Notes: a model not told the origin generated them from the sequence alone. A stretch of 64,000 nt of DNA from Bolinopsis microptera (GCF_026151205.1 NC_087076.1:2441902-2505901); one strand, 5' to 3'; counted from the stretch's first letter, positions 26,001-37,236 are shown. Numbers and translations are program-made.

Positions 26001-29000
26001 CTTATTATTATCGCATGCCAACATTTTAAAGTATTAAGAAAATTTACCTGAGTTGAATATCCTTTTCCTTTGTAATCCTGTTTTCTGTTTGCGGAGAACC
26101 GCTTTATTAGCCATTAGAATGTTAATCGTAAAACTGGTATTCTAAGTGACTCTCAAATTTCCATGGCTCATAAAAGGGTCTGCTCTGATAGTTTTTCGAT
26201 AAGATGATGTGTCACTCCGCAGTCCGCACTCATATACAATTTTCAACAAAACAATTAACATGACCAAGAAATGCTAACTAGCACTGAGATGATAGATCTG
26301 CAAGAGGAAACGATCTATGAAATTCCATTGTTCTGAAAGTTAGCAACTGTTGGCATTTCAGGAATTTTTCTTGACGAATCAAGAAGAAGAATTAAGTTTA
26401 TTATGCGTAAATTATAAACAAATTTTGTCGACAAATCCTGTAAGCACTCCAAATTATTTTCAAGGATCTCGGTTTTGCTGTTAATCGTTGTCAAGCGACA
26501 TTTAAGACATTTTAGTTTGGTGAAAGTTCAATCTTATCTACCTTAAACCCATCTTTAACCGTTTCGTTGAGCACAGTCACCTTCACGAGTCTGGAATGAC
26601 ATAGTTGGGGAGGGGGATCGGGAGGGGGATCTGGAGTGGGAACCTTGTCTATAAGTCCAGCTGATAAATAGATCGGGAAGGTTATCAAATTGCTATCCTT
26701 GATCCATTTATCTACCGCCCAATTGATCTACATTATTCGTTATATATGACCAAGAAATGCTAACTATCGCTGAGAGGATAGATCTGCAAGAGGAAACGAT
26801 CTATGAAATTCTATTGATCTGAAAGTTAGCAACTGTTGGCATTTCAGGAATTTTTCAGATCACTGCTAGTTCATTATTTGAAATGAAGTACGTGTTGAGC
26901 AGTGAGCACGTATATTAGTGTAAGACAGCTGTCCCTCAAATCCTCAAGTCTCTTGATGATCTGCAATTATTTACCTAGGGCAAGTCGTATCTGGGTTGGA
27001 GTGCTCTTATCCATTCGATTCACAGGAAGAATGGTGTAAAGAAAGTATCACCTGACCGGTGTTATAAAATAACTGGTAAATCAACTGAGATCGGACTTTT
27101 TTCAGCTACGGGACAGAGTCAGAGATTATCATATTGACAACAATTTGTATTATTTGTACTGTTCGAGATTATCGATGAACTTGAAGGAAAAAATTGATTT
27201 CTAGATGAGATCGAAGTGACATGAAGAAACATGAATTTGAAGTCAGGTTACATATAGAAGGGTAACTATCTAATTAAGCTTACCATATTTGGCAGAAGAT
27301 ATGTGCATCAAGTGACCGACGTGGGTAGGAATACTCTCCGAACCAAGAGTCAAATTGAAATCTTTTTTGAACACGAACATGATAAAAACGCGGCGGACTA
27401 TAGGCAAACTTCGAATCAATTAATAATGCTTTATTTGGATAATTTTCATGTTGAGCTATGCGAAAAAAGTCATTGGTAATGAGCTCCAATTTCTTAATAG
27501 TGTATTTTCATGAGGGGAAATATTACTTAGTCAATTAGTCTGCCACAGAGCTAGTCAGCCACAGAGTCTGAGATAAACTGTAAATCTACAGTCGGGTAAC
27601 TACATTTGTGAACGGTACAGCGGAACTTTCAAGGAAGGTTAACTGCGGAATCACGTGACAGCCACATGATTATGGATACTAGTCAGACACCGTACCAATA
27701 CACCATTGACCATACCAATGATAAACCTGGAATTACATATTGTACGCATTATGTTATTTAATAACTTTTGTCTTACTTTCTTAGACGAAACCGTGCAATA
27801 TCGTAAAATAACGTAATAATAATTGATAGAATACAATGTTTAGCCGAAAAAGTATGTAACATGATTCGTACAATAGGAAACACTTTATCATTGGTACGAT
27901 GCACGATTCAGCTGCATTGTCCATAGTAATGTGAGCGTCATGCGATTCCATGGTCCAGCCAATTTGTTACAGAGAAACGTGAATGTTACAGAGTCCATTA
28001 TAGTTGTAGTAGTAGTATTATATTGAATGAAGTACGCTGACGGTCGCATGTACGCTGTGTGTCACCTCCTTACGAGCAGCATCACCTGTTTTATATCTCG
28101 AGGACCGCCTGGCTTCTTCAGGGATCCATTCTTAGATTTTGACCGACTTGAAACATGATCATTTTTGCCATCCGTTTTTTGGATTTATCGAAAGTATGGT
28201 GGAAGCAATTAAATGGCTAATTTTTGCTAAAGCACAAATTCTTAATTTTACATCTTAACGATGAAGACCTATTACCCCTTTTGTCTTCTTTCCGCCATAG
28301 TGGAAATACTCAAGTGTCCGTCTCAAAAATCCAAAATATTAAAGATCCCAAGTTAAAGATATCTAGCTCCGAACTGATCACTTACCAAGGTGAGGACGGT
28401 ATCCTCTTTTATCGTCTCCATCCCCACTGAGACACAATAACAATGGTGTCTTGTTCATATCCACTGTTCAGACCAGATACAGATAATTCAACAGTTTTAG
28501 ACAAAATGTAGTTAATTGCTTTGAGAGGGAAAGTGAGATTACGGAGACTACTCGAGACAAAGTGTTATCTTCTACAGGTAGTAGTTCAGGTGGGTGATTT
28601 CCTCCAACAGATCTTAAAATTCTAAGCTCTCTTTGACAAGCACGAACAACTAAAATATGTATTATATAAACTATAGAAATATTAGGCAAAACAAAGCTGG
28701 GAAATGCCCAACATTTTTTGATCTTTGCCAAAATTGAGATGAACAAAAGAGTAGCGGCTAAATTTAACTACTTTCCACTCTTGCCAGATCAAACTAAATT
28801 TAATTGAATTTAACCAGTGCTCATCCTATTAACAAAAGCGTGCCGTTTAATTGGGTAACAAAGCAAACGGTATGAACTCTTTTTTTAGCTTAGCCAATGC
28901 TTTGTTTCTTCTTTACAAACACACTTAACATCATACTTGAAAAGGAAAAGTATGAGGTACAGAGAAAAATAATGGTACAGCGGCAGATGATCCAATTATA

Positions 29001-32000
29001 TAGCTAGAGACCAATTAAATGATTTGGTTACAATAGCAAGCGATAAGAAATTAAGAGCTGCAAGCAAGCAATTAAGAGCGAATAATGAAACATAGGCAGG
29101 TTGTATTAAAGCAGCGAGTTATGCAGGTAAAGAAGATGTCGCGAGTTGGGAGGAAATGAGTTTCACAATGAGTACGGGCACGAATAGTCTGCATTACAAT
29201 TACAGCCTTGACTTCACGGGTTGTATAAATTCTGCAATCTACTGGAGGCTACATTTCAGTCGACGGCCTAAATTTTTCTATGCAACAGAGCAAATTTTAA
29301 TGAGACTATATGGGAATTAAAGACAGTATAAAACAAGTGGCGAGCACTTGGTATGACTAAGGTGACTTATTGGTTTAACAATCGCGTTTCAATTTAATAA
29401 TATTAAATGCTTCCTTAATGTATATTGTTGAGCTAAGTTAGTTTATTGTCATTATATAGACAGTATTCAGCTATCATGATTCATGATGTAACTTTCGGGA
29501 GTATGGTTCAAACCTCAGCACCCCTAAGGTACAAGAACTCATTTAAGTAAGTGAAATTACCATCAGTCATCTCAACTTTCATTTCAACTTTGTTCAATCC
29601 TCATCTTGCCAAATGCCCGCGATATTTTCCAATCATATGGTTGTACGGTATCCAACACATAAAGTTATTTGGCATTCATAAATTTCGCTACGGAAGTACT
29701 AGTTAGAGAGTAAAGACTGGAATTAAGCAACAATTACAAATTAGGAACGAAGGATTAAAAATTAAGAAAAGTATTGTGTTGTTAGTCTATTGTGGATCAG
29801 TTAGAGCTATACGAAACGGTCGACCAAAATCAGCGGAGATCTTGGACAGGTAGTCGTGTGTGCCAACCATTGATATGCTGCCTGATCAATATATCACATA
29901 ATTTAATTACAAACAGGTGAGAAAATCACAAATTTCTTTACAGATAAAATATTTCTCGGCGTCCTAAACCGCACTACAGCTCGTGTTAAATACACGAATA
30001 GCTAAACTAAAATATGATAATAATATTGAATAACGAACTTTTCCTAATTTGAACGCCTTCAACTTTCAAAGAACGAATTAGCAACCCTGCTGCTGTAGAC
30101 CCGAAGTCTGATTCGGATTAGTTCAACTGTATTTCTAATAACTAATTTATGAATTAATATGTTGAACATACTACTGCTTAGATTCTATTCGCCATAGCAT
30201 GCACCAAATGGCTTGTTCGTATAGAAAGACATTGTACGTACAGTGCAGCTAACATTGAATATATGGCTCAAGCCGGAAGGAAGCAGCGTACAAGGTTTAA
30301 ACTATATTAGATATACTATTGCTGCACATATCTCCAGATATTTGGTGGTTAACTCCAACTGAGACGTTTTTTAACAGTCCCGATGAAATTACAGTAACCA
30401 ACTGATGAGAGGTTCTGGATCATCACCCGCTCAGTAGATCAAAGTAATGTCGAGAATCTTAAAAATGCTGGAAGTAAAGTCTCAGAATGATTAATTAGGT
30501 AAGTACAATTTGCCACAATTCTCAAGCTGAGATATTTGCTTTCACCTTATATTAGAGTGACATTTTCATAATCTTAAGGGGGATACTCACGTTTAGATAA
30601 GATTTTAGGGATGGGATCTTTAGCAGGTCCTCTAGCAGCCAAGTCTTCTGACGAGGTTTTCATGATGGTATGTGTGTAAAGACTTGCGTTAGAAAGCCTC
30701 TTATTTAGGCTTGCCGAGGAGCCAGAAGTAGGAGTATTCATGACTCAACTTATCAAAAACTAGTATTACAATTGCTAATACTATGAAATATCCTTCACAA
30801 CAACTGGGTAAACAACAGAGCTCGATCCAGCACAAAAAACAGGGCGTACAATTATAGATCTCTGTAAGTGACCGTGTCCTGATAAAAGGTGATCACGTGG
30901 CATCAGCCAAGCTCTCTTGTTGGCTGGTTTGAATCACGTGACTGACATACAAGTCTCTGACAGGTTGGGATACGGAGGAAACCGTTGCAGTTGTATGGGT
31001 GGCTGCTAGAGATAGTGGCCTGTGTTTGGTGGCGGAAATTTAATGGGTAATTAAACCTAGGGAAGCACAATATTCAGTTTACCATTAACTTAATTCTACC
31101 TTACTCTCTATATGGTATTATCAATTACCTAGACTTAAGAGTCGTAGGCATAATTATACAACCTCTCTTAAATTCTTAATGTTAATATTCAAAGATATTT
31201 GTTTCCTCTGTTCGTGGCATGGTCAAACTTGGACTAAATAATGCGCGAATAAAATTACAGTACTAGACAGAGTGGCGACAAACTACATACACAGTGGCAA
31301 TCAATAATCAGTATGTCAACAAAACCATTACCAAACTGTTATCCTAATATTATCGACGATATTTCGCCGCAGATACTGAATAAATATAACTGTCAAGACG
31401 GCGGACTAAAAACTTACAATTATCGTAGATATCATGTCTATAAAAGAGATATGATTCGCCCTCATCCTGCTGCTTTTCAGATCTGTCAGATCTTGGTCCG
31501 ACAAATTCCTGCCTGAGGGGAACTTTTCCCACCATACTTTGTTCCGGATGATTTGACCTGACCGGAGCACACTCAGCAGACCCATCAAAAACTTGAAAGC
31601 CATCTTCTGATTCAGTCACATTTCTGTGAGCACTGGCTGTGAGTAAAACTTCCTCCTCACTGTCCTCCACGGTATTTTCTCCAGCTTCAGTATCAGTCAC
31701 ATCACCCACTATATCACCGTAATCTTCACAGATATCCGGTAAATTTTTCTGAATACCAGTTACACTGTCACATTTCAAAACAACTTTTTCTGCGCCAACA
31801 AATTGAGTTGCTGGCCCGTAGAATCTAGTTGGATCAGATTCATAGGCAGGACTTAAAACATCGACTCTACAACAATTCATAGCTCTAACAACAGAAAACT
31901 TAGCGATTAAGATACAGTCGAAAGTGTGATACATTTCACACTGTACCTTTTACAAATTTATGATGATCTTTCCAAAAAATACTCAAGAGCAGATTTAGTG

Positions 32001-33279
32001 GCGTCATATGTCTGCTGCTTTGAAAGAAGATAAAGGGGGCACGTACTATATTCTACAATAAGTACATGATGAACTATCAGCTAACTGCTGAGCTATCATG
32101 ACCTAATTTGATTACATTTTTGATTTTCCCCCTTGACTTAATGAATAAGACGAAGCCGGTAATCCTTATTAAATTTATCTTATAACTTAAAATTCAGGTA
32201 ACAATTTAAAATATAAGCTCATGGTTTGTTTTCATTAATTTCTACAGTTCGGTAACTTATAATCACATATGATTATCCACTATATCAGTAACTAGATACC
32301 GAACAGAACCTTGTAAGAATCTGTATATTATATTGTATATTATACATATTACTTTAAGTGACTCACCTTAGGTTGAAGATGTAGAAGTTATTTGCAGCAG
32401 CAAAGAAAAAAAATCAGTTCAGTAAACAGAAGCTATGTACAAACTAAACTGTCAAGCAACCCCAGCCATACGCTATAACTTAATTAGTAGCCCGAGAAAT
32501 TCATTGCTTTAAACGAATATATATAAAGCAAGTTATACAGTCATACGAAGCAAGCAGGACACAACCATAATAGGTAAAATTAACCGTTCTAAATGGTAAT
32601 TACTTTAAGTTTAATTCGTGATCCTTTTCATAACTTTGTAGCCTGCCCCTCTGATTTGGGGCTCGAAATCGCCCTAAATTAAATATAATCAAGACTTTGG
32701 TCATAACGGACATTACAATTTCTAAATTGACTTCTAAAATTGAAAAGAAGAAAAAAACCGTTGCATGTCTGCTGAATAAAACAATAAAAACTGTCAACGC
32801 ACATTATCCGAATGTTAGAATCGACTAAGCGTAGGAAAGTTTTTGACGGGAAAATTTTCAACAATCATACAAAATGTGGTTGTCTAGAGACCGTTAGAAT
32901 GATAAATGAGAGAACCTAATCATAATAGCAGGTTACGTTATTCAGCTGCTGTTGTTATCTTTTCTCATCGTATTCCTAAAATAAATGCAGCCAAAATTTA
33001 GCTACCACCAAAAAACTCAGCCGGGCAATTTGTGGAGACAAAAACTCGACTCAACAGATTCCAAAAATTTAGAACGCTAGGAACACGATTTTGAGAACAT
33101 GTACAAAACATGATAATAAAAAGTTAACCACTCTTACTTTGATCCTTCTGATGCTTCTTCTTGCGACTGAGTGTATTTGTTAGAGTATCCAGCTTGCTAG
33201 AGAAAGATCTGTCCCGGGGCTCATCTGGACTTTTGTTGCTGGAGACAGAGCTTCCTTCACTACGACGTGGCAGGGACAT
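17074..33279 (-). CDS. PARV: Parvin (integrin-linked kinase-binding actinin-like adaptor)
   Basis: Distal first exon 33138-33279 plus eight shared exons: 23234-23308, 21595-21768, 21258-21364, 18992-19141, 18744-18802, 17930-18020, 17502-17672, 17074-17226. The product is 373 aa, the usual parvin size. Parvins carry two unusual calponin-homology (CH) domains and link ILK-PINCH to actin at integrin adhesions. The N-terminus is Ser-rich and basic (RDRSFSSKLDTLTNTLSRKKK). CH1 runs from about residue 90 (LKEWINDVLTDDHIVVKNL) through KWNVDNIHNKYLISVLHLLV. The linker then reads RDVFDTLFDSAPDKLNAV. CH2 contains DFANGVNLVVMMSLAEGYYV and ends STLRVLYAIYSKYKHLVK, the family's typical C-terminus. All intron phases match. 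At least five further exons could replace the first one (listed separately). Assignment is very firm; which vertebrate paralogue it matches is undecided. Confidence 0.95.
18028..18123. repeat. Tandem repeat of AGAGACTA-type units in a parvin intron
   Basis: About seven imperfect copies of AGAGACTAKYAGAGACTA-like units lie directly upstream (on the gene strand) of the exon at 17930-18020. Confidence 0.85.
19253..19952. mobile_element. 700-bp element with poly-G/poly-C terminal inverted repeats
   Basis: It starts with a run of about 30 G (one C inside) followed by CAACCATATTAAAGTATA. It ends with TATACTTTAATATGGTTG followed by 11 C, so the ends are inverted repeats. The flanks carry TACATT on both sides, consistent with a 6-bp target duplication. 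A block of about 75 bp with TTTTGACCCGGGGATATACT is repeated directly just inside both ends. It sits in a parvin intron and has no transposase; an 86-codon frame at 19479-19739 is not recognised. Confidence 0.75.
20203..20720. repeat. 55-bp minisatellite, about seven copies, interrupted
   Basis: Units contain GTGTAGAAATTAACGAAACT and GTAGAGGCACGCGCGTATAT. Five copies precede, and two to three follow, an unrelated stretch of about 150 bp (20445-20585) that itself ends in a (TA)n run. The CGCGCG core gives each unit a local CpG cluster. Confidence 0.9.
20737..21060. repeat. AATTGACCCCC repeat cluster with degenerate TTAGGG repeats
   Basis: AATTGACCCCC and its inverse GGGTCAATTGTCG alternate about every 40-70 bases, next to an 18-base C run. 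At 20951-21010 there are GGGTTAGGGTTAGGG and GGGTCAGGG-type units resembling interstitial telomeric repeats. The cluster begins and ends with inverse-oriented motifs, so it may be a palindromic element. Confidence 0.7.
22393..22438 (-). CDS. PARV: Candidate alternative first exon of parvin (proximal)
   Basis: ATG plus 15 codons (MILTNESQLKKILAS), then a consensus donor TCTG|GTAAGT in phase 1. It lies downstream of the shared exon 23234-23308, so it would splice directly to the exon at 21595-21768, which also begins after phase 1. The result would be a 316-aa parvin lacking the acidic DELEREKEEA segment. Support is only the fit of start, frame and donor; short exons like this can arise by chance. 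Confidence 0.45.
24528..24591 (-). CDS. PARV: Candidate alternative first exon of parvin
   Basis: ATG plus 21 codons (MTLLATLLGRQKAGVANAC...), with donor GAAG|GTAAAT in phase 1 matching the shared exon at 23234-23308. The leucine-rich then basic composition resembles the usual parvin N-terminal FLxKLxxTLxRRKK region. Transcript evidence would settle it. Confidence 0.5.
25396..25646 (+). mobile_element. 251-bp SINE-like insertion with (ATAAG)n tail and 6-bp target duplication
   Basis: Comparison of the two copies of the local duplication shows this block is absent from copy B. It is flanked by ATCTTC on both sides (25390-25395 and 25647-25652), is GC-richer than its surroundings and ends in ATAAGATAAGATAAG. 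A tailed, non-coding insertion with a target duplication suggests a SINE. A pol III promoter is not clear: TGGCATAGTGC resembles an A box but no well-spaced B box was found. Confidence 0.6.
26048..26114 (-). CDS. PARV: Candidate alternative first exon of parvin
   Basis: ATG with G at +4, then 22 codons rich in Lys/Arg (MANKAVLRKQKTGLQRKRIF...), and donor TCAG|GTAAAT in phase 1. Spliced to the shared exon at 23234 it gives an open frame to the normal parvin stop. The basic run matches the character of the distal first exon (TLSRKKKHQK). Confidence 0.55.
26975..27014 (-). CDS. PARV: Weak candidate alternative first exon of parvin
   Basis: ATG plus 13 codons (MDKSTPTQIRLAL), with donor CCTAG|GTAAAT in phase 1. 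It fits the shared exon in frame, but at this length chance is a real possibility. Confidence 0.3.
27284..27308 (-). CDS. PARV: Weak candidate alternative first exon of parvin
   Basis: ATG plus eight codons (MHISSAKY), with a good donor ATG|GTAAGC in phase 1. A longer open frame through the same donor is in phase 2 and would not fit. Too short to be convincing without transcript data. Confidence 0.22.
27315..30590. other. Parvin intronic sequence, no other gene seen
   Basis: AT-rich sequence. A seven-codon ATG exon at 29561-29582 (MKVEMTD, phase 1, donor GTAATT) is the only other parvin-compatible start noticed, and it is weak. Open frames at 28224-28430 and 28468-28746 show no family features. 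Confidence 0.4.
30591..30741 (-). CDS. PARV: Alternative first exon of parvin
   Basis: ATG plus 50 codons, then donor AAAC|GTGAGT in phase 1. The product is Ser/Thr-rich, then basic (MNTPTSGSSASLNKRLSNAS ... PAKDPIPKILSK). Joined to the shared exon at 23234 it gives a 376-aa parvin, so it replaces the distal exon without changing length much. The exon length, consensus donor and correct phase make a chance match unlikely. Confidence 0.65.
31418..31934 (-). CDS. PARV: Alternative first exon of parvin, long acidic N-terminus (or separate small gene)
   Basis: A long open frame begins at 31934 (or, preferred, at the in-frame ATG at 31880, MNCCRVDVLSPAYES). It runs to a strong donor AATT|GTAAGT in phase 1, exactly what the shared parvin exon needs. 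From 31880 it would add 154 residues, giving a 480-aa parvin. The segment is acidic and Ser-rich (ENTVEDSEEEVLLTASAHRN) with no known domain. If the donor is not used, the frame continues to a stop at 31350-31352, so an unrelated 176-194 aa nested gene remains possible. A frame this long is improbable by chance in DNA this AT-rich. Confidence 0.55.
33138..33279 (-). CDS. PARV: Distal first coding exon of parvin
   Basis: ATG at 33279 follows an acceptor-like polypyrimidine tract (TTTTCTCTCCTCTCTTAAAAG|CACTATG). A non-coding 5' exon therefore probably lies upstream; a strong donor (GAGAG|GTAAGA) ends at 33569. It encodes 47 residues with the family-typical SFSSKLDTLTNTLSRKKK, and ends CAAA|GTAAGA in phase 1. 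Confidence 0.85.
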
Positions 33280-33568
33280 AGTGCTTTTAAGAGAGGAGAG
33301 AAAAGTGATTAGAATCAGTAAAAAGATCAAAGTGTGATAAGATTAAATCAAATCTCAAAGTTGGAATCAGAGGTAATATTCAGTAATATGCTTACAAATA
33401 ATTGGAAAAACTGTAAAAGTAACAATTTAGTGAAATCACTCAATCACATCACTCTCACCAGATCAGTTGGTTTCAGTTAATCAAGGAGATGATAAAAATC
33501 ACACACTCACGAGCGCTTACAAACAGAAAGCACAATAAGGTTACACATAGAGTGCCTCTTGCTCTTAC

Positions 33569-33640
33569 CTCTCAATTTCTTCAGTGTTTATCTGCAGCTC
33601 TGCAGATAGTTCCTTTAAGAAACACGTGCTCACGTTTCAC
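33569..33640 (-). other. PARV: Candidate non-coding 5' exon of distal parvin transcript
   Basis: Strong donor TTGAGAG|GTAAGAGC at its 3' end (position 33569), 290 bases upstream of the ATG. The 5' boundary is a guess. Confidence 0.4.
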
Positions 33641-34423
33641 CAGTCTTGCTTTCACTTTTCACTAATTCGCCGGACACACTTTCGCAGTTTAACAAGTTAA
33701 CTTTACAATCAGTCGTTCAAGAATAAAACAAGGGGATTAAAACATATTAAATTCGGCGATATCATAAAGTGTTAATAGACACAATTTACTGAGGTATAAT
33801 ATAAAAACAAATAATTACATAATACATAGCTAATAGAACTTCTGAAAAAATCTGTTTCGTTATATATATTATGAGGTTTCGTATGTCAAGTGGTCCAAGG
33901 GAAATGAAATTTAACCAAGCGGAATTTATAAATAATCCTTTAAATTAATTTCCAAACTCTACTGGCTCAGCCAGTCAATAGCAAAATTTCTAAACAACGT
34001 CAACAATAATACCCATGAGTGTGAGCGATCACATTTTTAAACATAATATATTTATTAAATATGTAAATTATGTATTTGTTATAGTATACATTAAAATATA
34101 ATATTTACAAACGATATGTTATATAATTGTACATTGTAAAAAGTTGTTTGTCAGTTCTATAATTATTGTACCATCCAATCAAGATAATCTGAACAATCTT
34201 GCCCCGTATATAAACCATTTCGGCTCACCATTGACCATACATTCGACCAAAGTAACACAAAAAATCACTCAAGGTAATTTGTTAAAAGCTCCATCACATT
34301 ATAAGTACAAGAAATGTTTTGTTCATCAGGAATGTAGTGAACTAAACCAAAATATCAACCTCAAAATAAGATCAATAATGAACTTTACCCAACTTCACTT
34401 ATATTCTGATCTGACTTGAACAA
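33641..34423. other. Intergenic between parvin and PPP2R3C
   Basis: AT-rich sequence. A 91-codon plus-strand frame at 34144-34419 lacks an ATG start and any domain, and overlaps the probable PPP2R3C 3' UTR. Confidence 0.4.
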
Positions 34424-36822
34424 CTATCGGTTGTTTATATTCTCTGCAGCAACTAGAGCTTCCCGGTTTTCATAAGTCCAGAAACCGTTAACATCTATGA
34501 GAATACTAACAATGATATCTCCTTGACAGCATTTAATAAGATCTTTAAGGGTAATTCGGCCGGACCGGTCCGGCTTCACCATGTCAAATACTTCGTTTAT
34601 CAGGTCCTTCATATCAACCTGACAGGAATGAGCAGTTAGTAAAATTAGTGGGTCATATTGCGTGCTGTCATCGACTGTTTAAATTCAAATTAATGAGACC
34701 TTACAGTTTCTATCTGGTTATTTGGAATGGTGCCAGGAAATGTTTACTGTGTATTATTTTGAAGTAACAATTCTATCCAATGGATCGGTCACTCATTTAG
34801 GGATTGGATAAAATGAAGCATCAAGTTAATTAAAAAGTGAGATAACATACTCGCCTCCACATCCTCAGTTCCAGACTTGGATTGAAGCTAAATACGAACA
34901 TACTATTTTAACATTTAATACTCACCACATCCTGGCCGTGTCTACTAAGCTCCTCCTGTACTGCTCTAAAAAAGTAGTTGAGTGAGAAAACAGTGAGAGC
35001 AGCTTCTCCTTCACAGTCCAGGATCTTAAAGAGGTACTGCAGAGCTTGAGGCGTCTTTCTGTTCTCGAGTGCGAGTATGAAATCGAGATAGGTTTTATAG
35101 TCCATCTCACCTTCATATGTTAGACACTCCTGGAAAACTCTAGCGAGAGAAAGATGTGAGAAAATAGTGACCAGTTAGTAAATCATTGGATATAGAAAGG
35201 GTTACAATTTATTACGGGCACAATTATTACATACACAAAGTCAAGCAAGGCAAGAAATTACTACTCGAAAACAAATTTGCATTTTTCCTGTCGTAGAAAA
35301 CCAAACCTATCTAAGAAGACCGATGTCAAGGTCCCACTTCCATATCTTCCCAGTTCACTTTTACTTAACATGCCGTTGTGATCAGTATCTAGAGTAAGAT
35401 ACTGCCCGTAGACGCGCAGTGCACTTGCTGCACTGAACCAGTTGGAGTCCTGCCGCTCTCGAGGCAGACCTTCCTCACGTAGCTCTAACAGCTCATCTAG
35501 AAAACTACAGCACAAAATATCCTGAAGAAAACGGTCATATAAATAAATGGTGAATATTTAATATACTTTCTGTCGTTTAGTATTTTACACTCGTAGTTTC
35601 GTGGGAATAGAAAGCAAACTATACTCTCATTGATCATAAAGAGAAAATAGGTTACCTGAATTTTAATTTTCCCTGTTCTCAGCGGATCCAAGAAGAAGAA
35701 GAACTTCCTTACGGCAGTACAAACGTAGAAACTGTAAAAACTCTTCTCTAGTCCATCCAGTTGAGGCAGAGTCGGTATCATCTCCAAAATATAGTTTTCT
35801 AAATCAGCCTCTCTAAGGTAACCGAGACCACTAATGTCGTAGAGAGACAATCCTATTCGAGACTGCTGCAGCCATACTTTTCTCATCACATAGTGGAAAA
35901 ACTCGACTATTGCGATTCTGCCGTGAGGATCCTTTTTGTAGAGTTTACTAAAGGTAATCGCGGAGAAGTAGTCTTTACACTTAGGACTGACTTGGTCTTT
36001 AACCTGAAGATTTGTAGCTTTGAGATTTAAAGTCAGGTTACAAAAAGGCTGTATAAAACGGATGAGTCCTGGTCATGCCTTCTAAGAAGGCAACAAGATT
36101 CCATAATTGCTGCCGATATGAAAATTCAGATGCAGTCAGATCTTGAAGGTTTTTATCCTCCTTAACATAATTTATCATAAAATCTCACCTTCAGATAGTC
36201 TTCAAAGTTGATCATTCTGTCCTCAACAGGCGGAGATAAGTTATCTTCCAACAGATCTAAAAGTTTCTGCAATTCCTCATTTTCCAGCAAGGCGGCACTT
36301 TTTCTTGTGAGGAATGCTAAAGTGGAATGCATCAAAAACATGATTTTTAACAAAAAGCGTGATGTCACTTTCTGAGTTTGTTCGTAGAGGACGGTAAAAT
36401 CTGGTAAACCATTTTATCAGGTAAATCACATCATCATGACTGGGTAAATGTAACACTAAACGCACCTGCTCGAGATTCTTCTCGTAGTTTCTGAAGAATT
36501 AGATCCTGTTCCGGAGGAAGTGGGGTATAGAAGCAGGGAATTGACGCGTAGGAAGGGTCCCTTTTTCTACCTCCGCCCCATTCTAGATAGTATCTGATAG
36601 ATAAAAACGTGTTAGAGCTGATGACAACAATAAACAAGAATGTTCAATTAACTGTATTTTCGGAAAGTTAAAAGTAAAGCTTTGAACTCTGATGTGGGTA
36701 TTTAACAATGGTAGCACTTACTCTTCAAACATTTTGCGTTCCTCTGTGGAGTCTTTCGGGCCATTGCTTTCTTGAGCTTTAACCGCATTAAACTGCCTTA
36801 GTTTTTCCACCCATGTGGACAT
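34424..36822 (-). CDS. PPP2R3C: Protein phosphatase 2A regulatory subunit B''-gamma
   Basis: Seven exons: 36722-36822, 36466-36593, 36189-36316, 35656-36003, 35307-35521, 34926-35139, 34424-34618; 442 aa, close to the vertebrate protein. It targets PP2A to substrates and has centrosomal/ciliary and lymphocyte roles in vertebrates. Strongly conserved blocks are visible: YYLEWGGGRKRDPSY, LPPEQDLILQKLREESRA, RIGLSLYDISGLGYLREADL, SFYSFYVCTAVRKFFFFLDP, ALRVYGQYLTLDTDHNG and the C-terminal LIDVNGFWTYENREALVAA. One canonical EF-hand loop is present (DTDHNGMLSKSE, Ca ligands at 1, 3, 5 and 12); others are degenerate. The exon 5 donor is GTTTGG, a poor match. The segment before MKDLINEVFDM is about three residues shorter than usual. 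All phases match. Confidence 0.95.
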
Positions 36823-37236
36823 TTCTAGAGAAGTGAGATATAACATCATAAACCTTAATAACAGTCTCAATCGGAATTAATATGTGATAGCTGAAAGTTT
36901 AATTTTGGGTAAAAATAGCCGTTATTTTGACTGATAACTAAGCGCGCTTAACACGCGCGGCAAAACTAGCGCGAAATAAATGTACTTTTGTTATAATAAT
37001 GTTTTTGCGTGCTACGTTTATGCGATATTTACAAGCTCTGATCCTGAAGCTGTAGCAGTGAAACCATGACACTCTTTGGAAAATAAATTACACTATAAAT
37101 AACAGCTCCTTATAAACATCCTATTTACATCTGAATCTGGTTACAGGAGAGTATAAACTGATGAACTACATGATACGCTAGCCGGCTAGCATCTAGACAT
37201 GGATTTATCTGACTAATGACTGAGTGATGGTGTGAA

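Larger units (their letters stand above)
25306..26858. repeat. Tandem segmental duplication in the parvin gene
   Basis: Copy A spans about 25306-26371 and copy B about 26372-26858. They share GAATTAAGTTTATTATGCGT, TCGGTTTTGCTGTTAATCG, TTTATCTACCGCCCAATTGA and GCAACTGTTGGCATTTCAGG in the same order. Copy A carries two extra stretches: a 251-bp insertion (25396-25646) and about 365 bp (roughly 25894-26258) that includes the candidate first exon 26048-26114. Confidence 0.85.

Noticed and set aside
34144-34419. 91-codon plus-strand frame
   Set aside because: It has no ATG start, and lies antisense to the likely PPP2R3C 3' UTR in AT-rich DNA.
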